Shown here: positions 1 through 7,644 of the stretch, piece by piece
Layout: each line of letters opens with the position of its first letter
Numbering within the stretch: position 1 is the first letter of the stretch
From: Natronoarchaeum mannanilyticum
GTDB taxonomy: Archaea > Halobacteriota > Halobacteria > Halobacteriales > Natronoarchaeaceae
Direction: 5' to 3'
Assembly (NCBI RefSeq): GCF_039522665.1
Contig: NZ_BAAADV010000002.1
Location: 62,001 to 126,000, forward strand
DNA: 64,000 bases
Notes under the pieces: model-generated
What the model saw: only the letters and a program-made list of their open reading frames with translations
Told to the model about the DNA's origin: nothing
Databases searched by the model: none
Program-made: the position numbers and the translations under genes

Positions 1-273
1 AGTCTCCATATTTGGCCTTTCAAACGGGGCTGGCTGAACGTCGTCGTTTATTCCAAAGACAATGACCCCTCCACCCGCGTTGGCAAACGCTGTAAATTCC
101 CGTTCTAAGTTCGATCTCCACTCCGATTTCGATTTTTCGTTCCCGTTGTCTGGATACTGGAGATGATGTTTGTACTCTATATGTTGATTCTCCTCGTGAT
201 TCGATTGTTCGAGGGCTTCGATGGTCTCCTTCGACCACTCGGAAACAGATTCGGGGTACGGGGAGTCAGGCAT
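1..273 (-). CDS. AlbA_2/Schlafen-type DNA-binding domain protein, 3' part outside window
   Basis: The gene runs off the left edge, so only the first 91 codons are visible. The ATG is at 271-273 on the complement. Residues 30-77 hold EYKHH and then AFANAGGGVIVFGIND, the signature of the AlbA_2 (Schlafen AAA_4-like) domain. In that family this domain is found at the N-terminus of putative regulators and of some anti-phage proteins. Base composition is clearly more AT-rich than the rest of the window. It diverges from the gene at 368 across a short AT-rich spacer that probably carries both promoters. What follows the domain cannot be seen, so the full function is open. Confidence 0.75.
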   Translation of the reverse strand, partial: MPDSPYPESVSEWSKETIEALEQSNHEENQHIEYKHHLQYPDNGNEKSKSEWRSNLEREFTAFANAGGGVIVFGINDDVQPAPFERPNMET

Positions 274-367
274 AACTAATTCCTCTAATACAGAGAACAA
301 AAACCCTGTGTCACACCTATTGGTGACGTGGGAAAAGTTGATACTTCGTTAGAATATTCTGGTTGTC

Positions 368-940
368 ATGGGACTACTAGATTCACTGCTTGGATCGCCA
401 AAAGTAGTAGACGAAGACGCCGAAGACGAAGAGCCGACTATTGATATTTCTCGTGAAGATTATGATATTGCGTACCCGGTAGCAGTTCGCCGATCTCGAC
501 TGCAGGAATTTCGACGACTCATCCAAACGGAACGGGACACTCCCCTAATTGAAGGCCCAATGGCTGACACGATGAAAGAGGCGCTCAATGACGCTTGGCA
601 AAACACGATGCCCAACGATCAGACGTGGGAGGAAGGTATCGAAGAAACTCGGGATAACGCTGAGGATCTTATTGAAGAGTGGCTTGAGCATACATCAGGA
701 GACTTAAATGTTATCTTCGTTCCTGTCGGTGCAACTCGACGTCTTCGGGCATTTCTTGTCTCATGTGAAGCACGAGATGACAATGAGAAGGATTCATTCA
801 CGCTCCCAGAGGAATCCGCTGAAGCGGTTTCCCTTCTGAAGAAGCTTCAGAATGCTACTGACGAGAAGGATCCTGTCTTTGTTCACAGAGATCAGTACCC
901 CTCATCGCTATGGAGAGATTACAACAATCAACCTTGGTAA
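368..940 (+). CDS. Hypothetical acidic protein, 190 aa
   Basis: I do not recognise this family. The product is soluble and acidic with no signal peptide or membrane segment. An acidic linker (residues 12-25) precedes a mostly helical-looking region rich in Glu, Asp and Arg. Codon use is AT-tolerant, like the gene at 1181 and unlike the chromosome to the right, which fits acquisition by transfer. It lies between an AlbA_2 protein and a nuclease-like protein in an integrase-associated region, so a role in mobile-element or defence biology is possible but unproven. Confidence 0.6.
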   Translation: MGLLDSLLGSPKVVDEDAEDEEPTIDISREDYDIAYPVAVRRSRLQEFRRLIQTERDTPLIEGPMADTMKEALNDAWQNTMPNDQTWEEGIEETRDNAEDLIEEWLEHTSGDLNVIFVPVGATRRLRAFLVSCEARDDNEKDSFTLPEESAEAVSLLKKLQNATDEKDPVFVHRDQYPSSLWRDYNNQPW

Positions 941-1180
941 GAAGGGGTCTCTCTTAGTGCACTTATTAGCCGTTATCAATATGACCGATGTTATTCAGAG
1001 ATCCTCAGAGCTTTGATTTTTGCCTGATCTGAGAAGCTCAGTATCGATCAAGCGGCTCCATTCTAACCCGCTGTCTCAAAAGAGGATCCAGACACAGTGA
1101 CCCCGCACAAGAAGATTCAATACTGGGACCACAGCCAGAGACTGGAGAAGTAATATGTTTGTTCACCAGAATGGTTTGAT

Positions 1181-2137
1181 ATGCCAGGAACTCCCACCGA
1201 GAGAACTCTCAAACGATTGGAGAATGGAAGTCGACTTGAACGACTTGCAGAAGATTTACTCTATCGAGAAGGATACCATGTTGATCCTACTGGTACAAGA
1301 GGCACTGACGGTGGACGGGACTCAATTTTAACAAGGGACGATGATACTGGTATTCTCCATTGTAGTATCTCTCAAAGCTGGGAACAGAAAGTGAAGAATG
1401 ATGCAGAGAGTGCCGCAGATCGCCCCGAATCGTTCGAGTTTTTCATCTTTGGAACTACTCAAAATCCCGCAGCAACCAAGCGTGACCGAGTAGAAGAAGA
1501 GCTTCGAGAAGAGTACGGTTGGAAGGCGACAATCCTTGACTTTGAGCGGCTTAGAAACCGATTAGTAGGAAACCCCCGAAATCACGACTTAGCCAAAGAA
1601 CATCTCGACACTGACCCTGGGCGTGCTCACGTTGACATCTCCGAATCAGTTCTCCAAGACCTGAGGGAGCAGTATGAAGCGATACAGGATGCCGAGGAGA
1701 GGGAAGCAAACAGATTAGTTGAATCCCTGGTCGCAGATATATTTGAAAAGACCATACCAGATGTTAATGTCAGGAAGAGCCAGTTTTTTGGCTCAACTGG
1801 CGTTTACGAGTTCATCTTAACGAATAACTCCTCTAGGTACCCTTGGCGGGGGATGGGAGAATTCGTGTTCGCCGATTGCAAATGGCGTCACCAGTCAGTT
1901 GGCGTTGATAGTTTGCGCTCAATGATTCGAAAAGCAGAATCAATTCACCCAGAATGCTCCGGGTGTGTGATCTTCTCCAAAGAGGGGGTCACTGACCGGG
2001 GTGAGCAACTGATCCGGTGGGAGTTTGCGCAAGGTACCTATGTCCTGGTTTTCGATGAGGCAGACCTTCGTGAAATCCTTGAGGAGGGGTACACCGACGA
2101 AGTATTAGAACAGATTGCAGACTCAATGTGGCTATAA
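1181..2137 (+). CDS. Restriction-endonuclease-like protein with two PD-(D/E)XK-like segments, 318 aa
   Basis: Residues 18-95 contain LERLAEDLL, GTDGGRD and a following hydrophobic strand, resembling the Mrr-type endonuclease fold, but the usual (E/Q)xK is replaced (LHCSIS). Residues 172-275 repeat the plan: an amphipathic helix, GSTGVYEFIL, then VFADCKWRH, which supplies a D-x-K pair, and a helix plus GCVIFSK strand. The second copy therefore looks more likely to be catalytic. Nucleic-acid cleavage is inferred from motifs only. The gene is AT-richer than the chromosome and sits in the island next to the truncated integrase. No methyltransferase partner is visible, so it is not a classical restriction-modification pair within this window. 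Confidence 0.6.
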   Translation: MPGTPTERTLKRLENGSRLERLAEDLLYREGYHVDPTGTRGTDGGRDSILTRDDDTGILHCSISQSWEQKVKNDAESAADRPESFEFFIFGTTQNPAATKRDRVEEELREEYGWKATILDFERLRNRLVGNPRNHDLAKEHLDTDPGRAHVDISESVLQDLREQYEAIQDAEEREANRLVESLVADIFEKTIPDVNVRKSQFFGSTGVYEFILTNNSSRYPWRGMGEFVFADCKWRHQSVGVDSLRSMIRKAESIHPECSGCVIFSKEGVTDRGEQLIRWEFAQGTYVLVFDEADLREILEEGYTDEVLEQIADSMWL

Positions 2138-2439
2138 TACGTGATGGCCGATGTTGTTCAGGTTGAGAGTATGGCTCCTTGGTAGAACTCGCTGACCTTC
2201 AGACGATTTCAAGGTCGAATTTTCCCCCGAAAGAACCACATGAGCCGGTTCACAATGAACTGGAGATTCGATTTCTTGCACATTGTGAGCCCGATCACCG
2301 TCAAGCCTAATACCGGATAGAAGTCCACGTCCCACTTCTTCCACAACTCCGACGCGAACCCCGAGAACCACCCTGAATAGCGGCCCGATCACGGCCCACC
2401 CGAAATGTTATCCGTCACACTTGGTACAGCAATTGCGAC
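2138..2439. other. Intergenic, no gene seen
   Basis: About 300 bases between the nuclease-like gene and the integrase. Composition shifts here from AT-richer to GC-rich. No convincing reading frame, tRNA or repeat was found. Confidence 0.5.
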
Positions 2440-2904
2440 ATGGAAATCGAGCGCAACGCGGGTCACCACTCGTATCGGTGCTGGCTGACGACCGACGAGT
2501 ACGAGCGCCTTCGGAACGCCGCAGAAGGCTACCGCGACGACCTGATCGTCCGCCTCGGCGGCGAGGTCGGTCTCCGGAGCTTCGAGATCCCGCAGCTCCG
2601 GCCGGAGCACGTCCGACGGACCAGCGACGGCGAGCACTACCGCCTCCGGGTCCCCCGCGGCAAGGACACTTCCGGCGAGGGCGGGAAGCCGCGGAACGCC
2701 TACCTGCCGCGCGAGGTTGAGCGGGCGATCCACCTCTACAGCAACAGCGAGGAGATCGCCGACGACGAGCCGCTGATCGAGCTGACGCCGCGGAGCGTCC
2801 AGCGCGTTGTGATCAGGACGGCCGATCGCATCGCCGACGAGACTGGTAACCCGGACTGGTGGAAGGTCAGCAGTCGCGATCTCCGATGCTACTTCGCGCA
2901 CTAG
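2440..2904 (+). pseudogene. Tyrosine recombinase/integrase, C-terminally truncated
   Basis: The 154-residue product matches the catalytic half of a haloarchaeal tyrosine integrase. GLRSFEI carries the first catalytic Arg, PRGKDT the beta-strand Lys, and VSSRDLRCYFAH sits at the position of the HxLR box, with Ser-Arg where His-Asp is usual. A TAG follows FAH directly, before the second His/Trp and the nucleophilic Tyr. After the stop, codons for L-L-V still resemble the family for a few residues and then diverge. No N-terminal core-binding domain is present, which is normal for one short haloarchaeal subgroup. It lies immediately next to a tRNA-Ile 3'-end repeat, as expected for an integrase of an element inserted there. 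It is very probably inactive. Confidence 0.75.
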
Positions 2905-2962
2905 TTGCTCGTAGTGAGTGTTCTCCCGTGCACGCTCTACTACTCAAAAAACGACCACAGAG

Positions 2963-2985
2963 AAGTGGGCCAACGCGGATTTGAA
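2963..2985. repeat. Direct repeat of the tRNA-Ile 3' end (putative att site, distal copy)
   Basis: These 23 bases are identical to 3085-3107, which overlap the 3' end of tRNA-Ile. A copied tRNA 3' end beside a tyrosine integrase is the usual footprint of site-specific integration. The 122-base offset from the tRNA copy is too short for a whole element, so it is probably a remnant of repeated integration or deletion. Confidence 0.7.
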
Positions 2986-2990
2986 GTAGA

Positions 2991-3043
2991 GAAGTCGCAG
3001 CGCGAGCGGAGCGAGCGACCGTCTTCGCGTGGTTCAAATCCGC
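2991..3043 (+). repeat. Hairpin element next to a T-arm-like sequence (copy 1)
   Basis: The first 42 bases can fold through GAAG-TCGC against GCGA-(CCGT)-CTTC and are followed by GTGGTTCAAATCCGC, which looks like the T-arm of a tRNA on this strand. A closely similar 45-base sequence lies on the minus strand at 29651-29695 inside a broken tRNA-Leu. The function is unknown. It may be a scar left by an element that targets tRNA genes. Confidence 0.5.
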
Positions 3044-3084
3044 TCGGGTGTACTTTTCGCTCCTCACGTCCGTTCGTCGCCGAA

Positions 3085-3107
3085 AAGTGGGCCAACGCGG
3101 ATTTGAA
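3085..3107. repeat. Direct repeat overlapping the tRNA-Ile 3' end (putative att core)
   Basis: This copy is identical over 23 bases to 2963-2985 and includes the acceptor-stem 3' strand and part of the T-arm of tRNA-Ile. It is the likely chromosomal attachment core used by the neighbouring integrase. Confidence 0.7.
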
Positions 3108-3161
3108 CCGCGAACCTCCCGGTTATCAGCCGAGCGCTCAACCTGATTGAGCTATTGGCCC
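3088..3161 (-). tRNA. tRNA-Ile (GAU)
   Basis: On the complement the acceptor strands GGGCCAA and TTGGCCC pair exactly. The D-arm, an anticodon loop reading CTGATAA (GAU at 34-36) and a T-loop TTCAAAT follow in order, giving 74 nt without an encoded CCA. No intron is visible. The 3' end served as an integration site. Confidence 0.95.
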
Positions 3162-3291
3162 GCGACGCAATTTCGGATAGTGGGCACTTGCCTTTAAGCG
3201 TTTCCTTCTCGTAGCCGAACGAACCCTGTCATCAGGTGACGCCCTCGTGCGATTATCGCGTCGCCGCGATCGCACGCGAGGCGAAAACCCG

Positions 3292-3864
3292 CTACTGGTC
3301 GGTCGAGCGCCCGTCGCGCTCGTCGTCGTCGAACTCCACGTCGTAGGCGTCGCTCCCGAGGTCGTACACGTCGCCGGCGCCGTCGGTCGCCTGGCCGCCC
3401 TGCTGCCCTCCGGCCTGGCTTCCGCTCTGCCCGGCGCCGTCGTCGCCGGGGAACCCGAACGTGTACACCTTGCCGGAGGCGAACCCGCCGGTCTTCTTGT
3501 CGAGGTACGGCGTCACGACGAACTTCTTGGCGAGCTTGCGCACCACGATCCGCGAGGGCGGGAGCACCAGCAGGAAGCCGACCGCGTCGGTGACCAGCCC
3601 CGGCGTGAGCAGGAACGCGCCCGCCGCGATCAGGAGCCCGCCGTCGAGCAGCTCGTCGGTCGGCGGGCGCCCCTCGCCCAGCGCCCGCTGTATCTTGCGC
3701 ATCGTCCGGCGCCCCTCAGCGCGGACGAACAGCATCCCGATCAGCGCGGTCAGCACGACCAGCGCGACGATCAGCACCGGGTTGAACTGGAACCCGAGCC
3801 ACACCAGCACGATGGCGTCGAGCAGCGGGATGAGCAACAGCAGCGCCAGGATCCGCTTGAACAT
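3292..3864 (-). CDS. fxsA: FxsA family membrane protein
   Basis: The 190-residue product has a short N-terminal hydrophobic hairpin (about residues 5-50), a basic segment with REGRRTMRKIQ-like character, a third hydrophobic segment near GLLIAAGAFLLTPGL, and a disordered Gly/Gln/Asp-rich tail. This is the FxsA plan. In bacteria FxsA relieves exclusion of phage T7 by the F plasmid; its archaeal role is unknown. I chose the ATG at 3864 because a TATA-like element (TTAAG, about -36) sits upstream. Longer starts at 3903 and 4110 would read through that promoter. The tail is typical haloarchaeal low-complexity sequence. Confidence 0.8.
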   Translation of the reverse strand: MFKRILALLLLIPLLDAIVLVWLGFQFNPVLIVALVVLTALIGMLFVRAEGRRTMRKIQRALGEGRPPTDELLDGGLLIAAGAFLLTPGLVTDAVGFLLVLPPSRIVVRKLAKKFVVTPYLDKKTGGFASGKVYTFGFPGDDGAGQSGSQAGGQQGGQATDGAGDVYDLGSDAYDVEFDDDERDGRSTDQ

Positions 3865-4010
3865 GCTGCCTAGTAGCGGGTCGGGCCGGATAACGCTTAA
3901 CATCGGTGTGGGATGGCTGGGAAACTGGCGGGGTTGCTCTCTTGTGGCCGGATCGAATGTCTCCGAGACTGTCTGAACGGTACTCGTTGTTTCAGACGCT
4001 AGGAACGCCT

Positions 4011-4225
4011 CGAAAGCCCTCGGCCCGCTCCTAGCGACTGGGACAGCGACTGACGATAACACGACGAAAGCCCTCGGCCCGCTCGACGGTTCTCGCCCGG
4101 ATATCCTCACTTCGTTCGGATAGGGCCGGACGAGAACCGTCGACCGACCCTCGCCCTTTCAGTCCGCCAGGGGCAGCACCGCATTGCGCGGGTCGCCTGA
4201 TGGCGACCACGCGCGGCCCGGCCCT
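4011..4225 (-). repeat. Dispersed structured element, copy C
   Basis: Read on the complement, it starts with a perfect GGTCGCC/GGCGACC hairpin (4191-4208). It continues to CTGAAAGGG (4154-4162), a long inverted repeat TCGACGGTTCTCG/CGAGAACCGTCGA (4081-4144) and GAGGGCTTTC. About 55 bases on, a second copy of GAGCGGGCCGAGGGCTTTCG lies at 4011-4031. This matches the order of elements in copies A and B although the primary sequence differs. It lies head-to-head with copy A. No protein-coding function is evident. Confidence 0.55.
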
Positions 4226-4320
4226 CCCCCGTCGGCGCGACACCGGAAGACGCTGCGCGTCTTCCGAGCTCACGCTCGCTTCGCTCGCGTGAACACAAGA
4301 GTCGCGCCCGGCCGCGCGGT

Positions 4321-4603
4321 TGCGGTGGCGCGCGCTGTCGAGCCCTTGTGGCGAGACAGCGCCGTGCGAGGGACGACTGAGGGAGCAGCGCGACCGAAGG
4401 AGTCGGATGGGGAGGACGAGGTTGCGGTTGGGCGGGAATGAAAGGGGCCGCCGCGCTCGATCCGGTGAGACGACGCAAGCACTGGACTGAGCGAGCATCG
4501 CGAGCGAAGGAAGCGCGCAGCGAGTCGCAACCGGTCGAGCGCGGCGGGGGCTTTCAGGAAGTTATCGTCGAGTGCTGTTCCAGAGAGTGCGGCGGGGGCT
4601 TTC
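4321..4603 (+). repeat. Dispersed structured element, copy A
   Basis: Similarity to copy B begins at TGCGGTGGCGCG (4321). A 5' hairpin GCTGTC...GACAGC with an inner GCC/GGC comes first. The arm at 4440-4466 starts GAAAGG and pairs over GAAAG, CCGCCGCGCTCGA and CCGGT with the arm at 4530-4555, which ends GGGGGCTTTC. A second 3' arm (about 4584-4603) ends in the same GGGGGCTTTC and is also complementary to the 5' arm, with one G-U pair. It fills most of the 831 bases between fxsA and the next gene. Confidence 0.65.
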
Positions 4604-4695
4604 GGGGTCCTGTACACGCCTGCCCTCCGTCGATCGAACCAACACACCAGTACCTCGCAACCCACGCTGAAAGTCCCCGTCGTCGTAGGTCACGT

Positions 4696-5817
4696 ATGAC
4701 CACGCTCAGAGACGAGGACCGCGCGATACTCGAAACGCTCGAAGACGCCAACCGGAGCCTCGACGCCATCGCGGAGGAACTCGACCGCGATCCCGACGAC
4801 CTCGACGACCGCCTGCAAGAACTCCACGACAACGGGCTCGTTCACGCGAAGGGCGAGGGCTGGTCCCTGACGAGAGACGGCCGGAACCTCCTGCGCGCGC
4901 CGGGCGACGGCAGCGCCGACGATCGGATCGACACGCCCGAGGAGGTCGAAGCCGCAATCCAGTCGTTCCAGGTCCGGCCCGACAGGACCGACGCCATCCG
5001 CGCGGCGTTCGCGTACCTCCGGCACTGGGACGAGGCGACCGCGGGCGAGATCGCCGCCGACGTGTACGACGAGCACCCCGCGGGCTACCCCGACCCCGAC
5101 GAGTGGTGGGAGCAGTTCGTCCGCGAGTACCTCGCCGAGCTGCCCGGCGTCCAGCGCCCCGACGACGGCGAGACGTGGCGCTACGACGAGACTGCGGGCG
5201 ACGGGGGAACTGCCACGCGAGACGACGCCGCGTCGGCCGACCGGCCTCGCAAAAACGGTCGCGAAGTCGACCTCGACGAGCCGACCGACCCCCGCGGCGG
5301 GCTGAAGCACGCCCTCGAAACACTGGACGCCACAGACGCCGAACGGGACGCCGTCCTCGCCGCCGCGGCGTTGCTGCGCGAGCGCGGCACCGCGACCGAG
5401 GACGAACTCGCGGCCGCCGTCCACGCTGCCCACGACCCGGGCTACGAAACGCCCGAGGCGCTCTGGGAGCGGTGCCTGCGTCCGGCGTTCGAGTCGCTGC
5501 CCGAGATCGAGCGCCGATCCGAGCGGCAGTGGCGTCACGCCGGCGCGACCGGCGAATCGGCGTCCGGAGCGACACCGGACGCCGCCGACGAGCTCGATAC
5601 GGGAGCGGACGACGCAACCGAGGCGTCGGACGCCGAAACCGAGACGGCGGACGACGACGTCTGCCCCGTCTGCGGGAAGCCGAGCGCCGGCCGGTCGGTT
5701 CACCTCGGCGGCGAGACGATCGTGCCGTCGCGACGATCGCGCTCGTGCGTGCGCGCGACGCAGGTCGACGGCGCCGCGGCGATCACGATCTACTATCACG
5801 ACCGCGAGCGCGGGTGA
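4696..5817 (+). CDS. Winged-helix protein with duplicated middle domain and C-terminal zinc finger
   Basis: The first 68 residues look like a winged helix-turn-helix (RSLDAIAEELDRDPDDLDDRLQ, then GLVHAKGEGWSLTRDG as the wing, quoted from parts). Residues 84-163 and about 201-283 are two copies of one domain. Both go from a helix ending in Leu-Arg, through a helix like EIAADVYDEH or ELAAAVHAAH, to PDEWWEQF or PEALWERC and a final WRY or WRH. An acidic linker leads to a CPVCGK...C finger near residue 335. The ATG at 4696 starts exactly at the helix-turn-helix; longer frames would enter the upstream repeat element. It is probably a DNA-binding regulator. Target unknown; it precedes korB by 136 bases in the same direction. 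Confidence 0.7.
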   Translation: MTTLRDEDRAILETLEDANRSLDAIAEELDRDPDDLDDRLQELHDNGLVHAKGEGWSLTRDGRNLLRAPGDGSADDRIDTPEEVEAAIQSFQVRPDRTDAIRAAFAYLRHWDEATAGEIAADVYDEHPAGYPDPDEWWEQFVREYLAELPGVQRPDDGETWRYDETAGDGGTATRDDAASADRPRKNGREVDLDEPTDPRGGLKHALETLDATDAERDAVLAAAALLRERGTATEDELAAAVHAAHDPGYETPEALWERCLRPAFESLPEIERRSERQWRHAGATGESASGATPDAADELDTGADDATEASDAETETADDDVCPVCGKPSAGRSVHLGGETIVPSRRSRSCVRATQVDGAAAITIYYHDRERG

Positions 5818-5854
5818 TACCACCCGAACGCTTGCGCGACGTTTGCGCGTCACT

Positions 5855-5870
5855 TGTTGGCGGGCCAACA
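5855..5870. promoter_or_regulatory. Palindrome upstream of korB, possible operator
   Basis: TGTTGGC and GCCAACA form a perfect 7-bp inverted repeat with a 2-base centre, followed by GTTAACAG. It lies about 85 bases before the korB start in a non-coding spacer, suitable for a dimeric regulator such as the upstream winged-helix protein. This is inference from position and symmetry only. Confidence 0.35.
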
Positions 5871-5953
5871 GTTAACAGAGCCAAGCGCGTCGGTTCAGGT
5901 ACGGAACGGAGACGTTCGACGGCCGAACTGCGGAACGGGGGATTCACGAAATC

Positions 5954-6895
5954 ATGAGCGCATTCAACGCGATCGGAGAGGACCGAGAGGTAGACCGCGA
6001 CGAGTTCACGCCCGGGATCGAGCCCCAGCCGACCTGGTGTCCGGGCTGTGGCGACTTCGGCGTCCTCAAGGCGCTGAAGGGGGCGATGGCCGAAGTCGGC
6101 CGCTCGCCCGAGGAGACGCTGGTCTGTACGGGCATCGGCTGCTCGGGCAAGCTCAACAGCTACTTCGACAGCTACGGGTTCCACACGATCCACGGCCGCG
6201 TGCTGCCGGTCGCCCGCGCGGCCAAGCTCGCGAACGACGGGCTGGAGGTCGTCGCCGCGGGCGGCGACGGCGACGGCTACGGCATCGGCGGGAACCACTT
6301 CGTACACACCGCGCGGGAGAACCACGACATGACCTACATCGTGTTCAACAACGAGATCTTCGGGCTCACCAAGGGCCAGACCTCGCCGACGAGCCCGAAG
6401 GGTCACAAGTCCAAGACCCAGCCGGGCGGGAGCGCGAAGAACCCGCTGCGGCCGCTGAGTCTGTCGCTGACCGCCGGCTCGTCGTACGTCGCGCGGACGG
6501 CCGCGGTCAACCCGAACCAGGCCAAGGAGATCCTCGTCGAGGCGATGGAGCACGACGGGTTCGCGCACATCGACTTCCTCACACAGTGCCCGACCTGGAA
6601 CAAAGACGCGCGACAGTACGTGCCCTACATCGACGTTCAGGAATCCGACGACTACGACTTCGACGTCACCGACCGGCGCGAGGCCCAGGAGATGATGTAC
6701 GAGACCGAGGACGCGCTGAACGAGGACAAAGTGCTGACGGGCCGGTACTTCGTCGACGAGGATCGGCCGTCCTACCAGGAGGAAAAGCAGGCGATCGGGG
6801 AGATGCCCGACGAACCGCTCGCGGAACGGTACATGGACGACGAGTACGACTGGGACGCCGAGCGCTCCTACGACCTGCTCGACAGGCACACATGA
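5954..6895 (+). CDS. korB: 2-oxoacid:ferredoxin oxidoreductase beta subunit
   Basis: The 313-residue product carries the thiamine-diphosphate and iron-sulfur half of a 2-oxoacid (2-oxoglutarate or pyruvate type) ferredoxin oxidoreductase. CPGCG gives Cys29 and Cys32, GIGCSGK gives Cys63, and a further Cys lies in LTQCPTW. The GGDGDGYGIGG segment (103-113) and following Asn form the thiamine-diphosphate/Mg site. A normal enzyme needs the alpha subunit KorA, usually encoded immediately upstream. Here the upstream gene is a winged-helix protein and no alpha subunit is present in the window. The stop codon overlaps the nuoB start by ATGA, so it is the first gene of an operon with complex I subunits. 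Confidence 0.92.
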   Translation: MSAFNAIGEDREVDRDEFTPGIEPQPTWCPGCGDFGVLKALKGAMAEVGRSPEETLVCTGIGCSGKLNSYFDSYGFHTIHGRVLPVARAAKLANDGLEVVAAGGDGDGYGIGGNHFVHTARENHDMTYIVFNNEIFGLTKGQTSPTSPKGHKSKTQPGGSAKNPLRPLSLSLTAGSSYVARTAAVNPNQAKEILVEAMEHDGFAHIDFLTQCPTWNKDARQYVPYIDVQESDDYDFDVTDRREAQEMMYETEDALNEDKVLTGRYFVDEDRPSYQEEKQAIGEMPDEPLAERYMDDEYDWDAERSYDLLDRHT

Positions 6896-7644
6896 GCGAC
6901 TCACCACGCAACGGCGCCCCCGACTCGACGCCGGGGACGAGCGGCGGCGCGCCGCGCGACGCGATCTACGAGAGCACCGATCCCGAGGCCGAGCGCCGCG
7001 AGGCCCGCACCGGGCCGGGCGTCGACGACCGGTTCAACTCGCGGCTCCGCGAGGCGTTCGGTTCGGTCCCGTTCATCCTCACGAAGTTCGACACGTTCAT
7101 GAACTGGGTGCGGGGCTCCTCGATGTTCATGCTGCAGTTCGGGATCGCCTGCTGCAGCATCGAGATGATGCACACCTACGCGGTCAAACACGACCTCGAC
7201 CGCTTCGGCTCCGGCGTCCCGCGGGCCAGCCCGCGGCAGGCCGACGTGATCATCGTTCCCGGAACGATCGTCTCGAAGTTCACGCCCCGGATGAAGCGCG
7301 TCTACGACCAGATGCCCGAGCCCAAGTTCGTCGTCGGCATGGGCAACTGCACCGCCAGCGGCGGGCCGTTCCAGCAGGGGTACAACGTCGTCAAGGGCGC
7401 CGAGGAGGCGATCCCGGTCGACATCCAGATCCCCGGCTGTCCGCCCCGGCCCGAGGCGCTGGTCTACGGCGTCGTCAAACTGCAAGAGCGCATCGCCAAC
7501 GGAGAGTCCTCGCCGGTGGTCGTCAAACCGTACGAACTCGAACAGTTCAGCGACCTGCCGAAGGACGAAGTCGTCGACGAACTGGCCGACCAGATCGACG
7601 AGGACGACCTCGTGATGCGGTACAACTGGGCCGATTCGCCATGA
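6892..7644 (+). CDS. nuoB: NADH dehydrogenase-like complex subunit B (20 kDa, N2 cluster)
   Basis: The 250-residue product has the four ligands of cluster N2: the Cys87-Cys88 pair in IACCSIEMM, Cys153 in GNCTASGG and Cys183 in PGCPPRPEAL. N2 is the last iron-sulfur centre before quinone in complex I. The N-terminal 45 residues are a disordered extension typical of haloarchaeal proteins. The start overlaps the korB stop and the stop overlaps the nuoCD start, both as ATGA, implying coupled translation. NuoA, which normally precedes NuoB, is missing. The region used to dock to the membrane arm cannot be judged by eye. Confidence 0.93.
   Translation: MSDSPRNGAPDSTPGTSGGAPRDAIYESTDPEAERREARTGPGVDDRFNSRLREAFGSVPFILTKFDTFMNWVRGSSMFMLQFGIACCSIEMMHTYAVKHDLDRFGSGVPRASPRQADVIIVPGTIVSKFTPRMKRVYDQMPEPKFVVGMGNCTASGGPFQQGYNVVKGAEEAIPVDIQIPGCPPRPEALVYGVVKLQERIANGESSPVVVKPYELEQFSDLPKDEVVDELADQIDEDDLVMRYNWADSP

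Noticed and set aside
2132..2392. 86-codon minus-strand frame between the nuclease-like gene and the integrase
   Set aside because: It has no recognisable feature, it overlaps the nuclease-like gene end, and its composition is not gene-like.
3903..4110. Longer N-terminus for FxsA
   Set aside because: The extra residues lie over the promoter and part of the structured repeat, and the family starts at MFKRIL.
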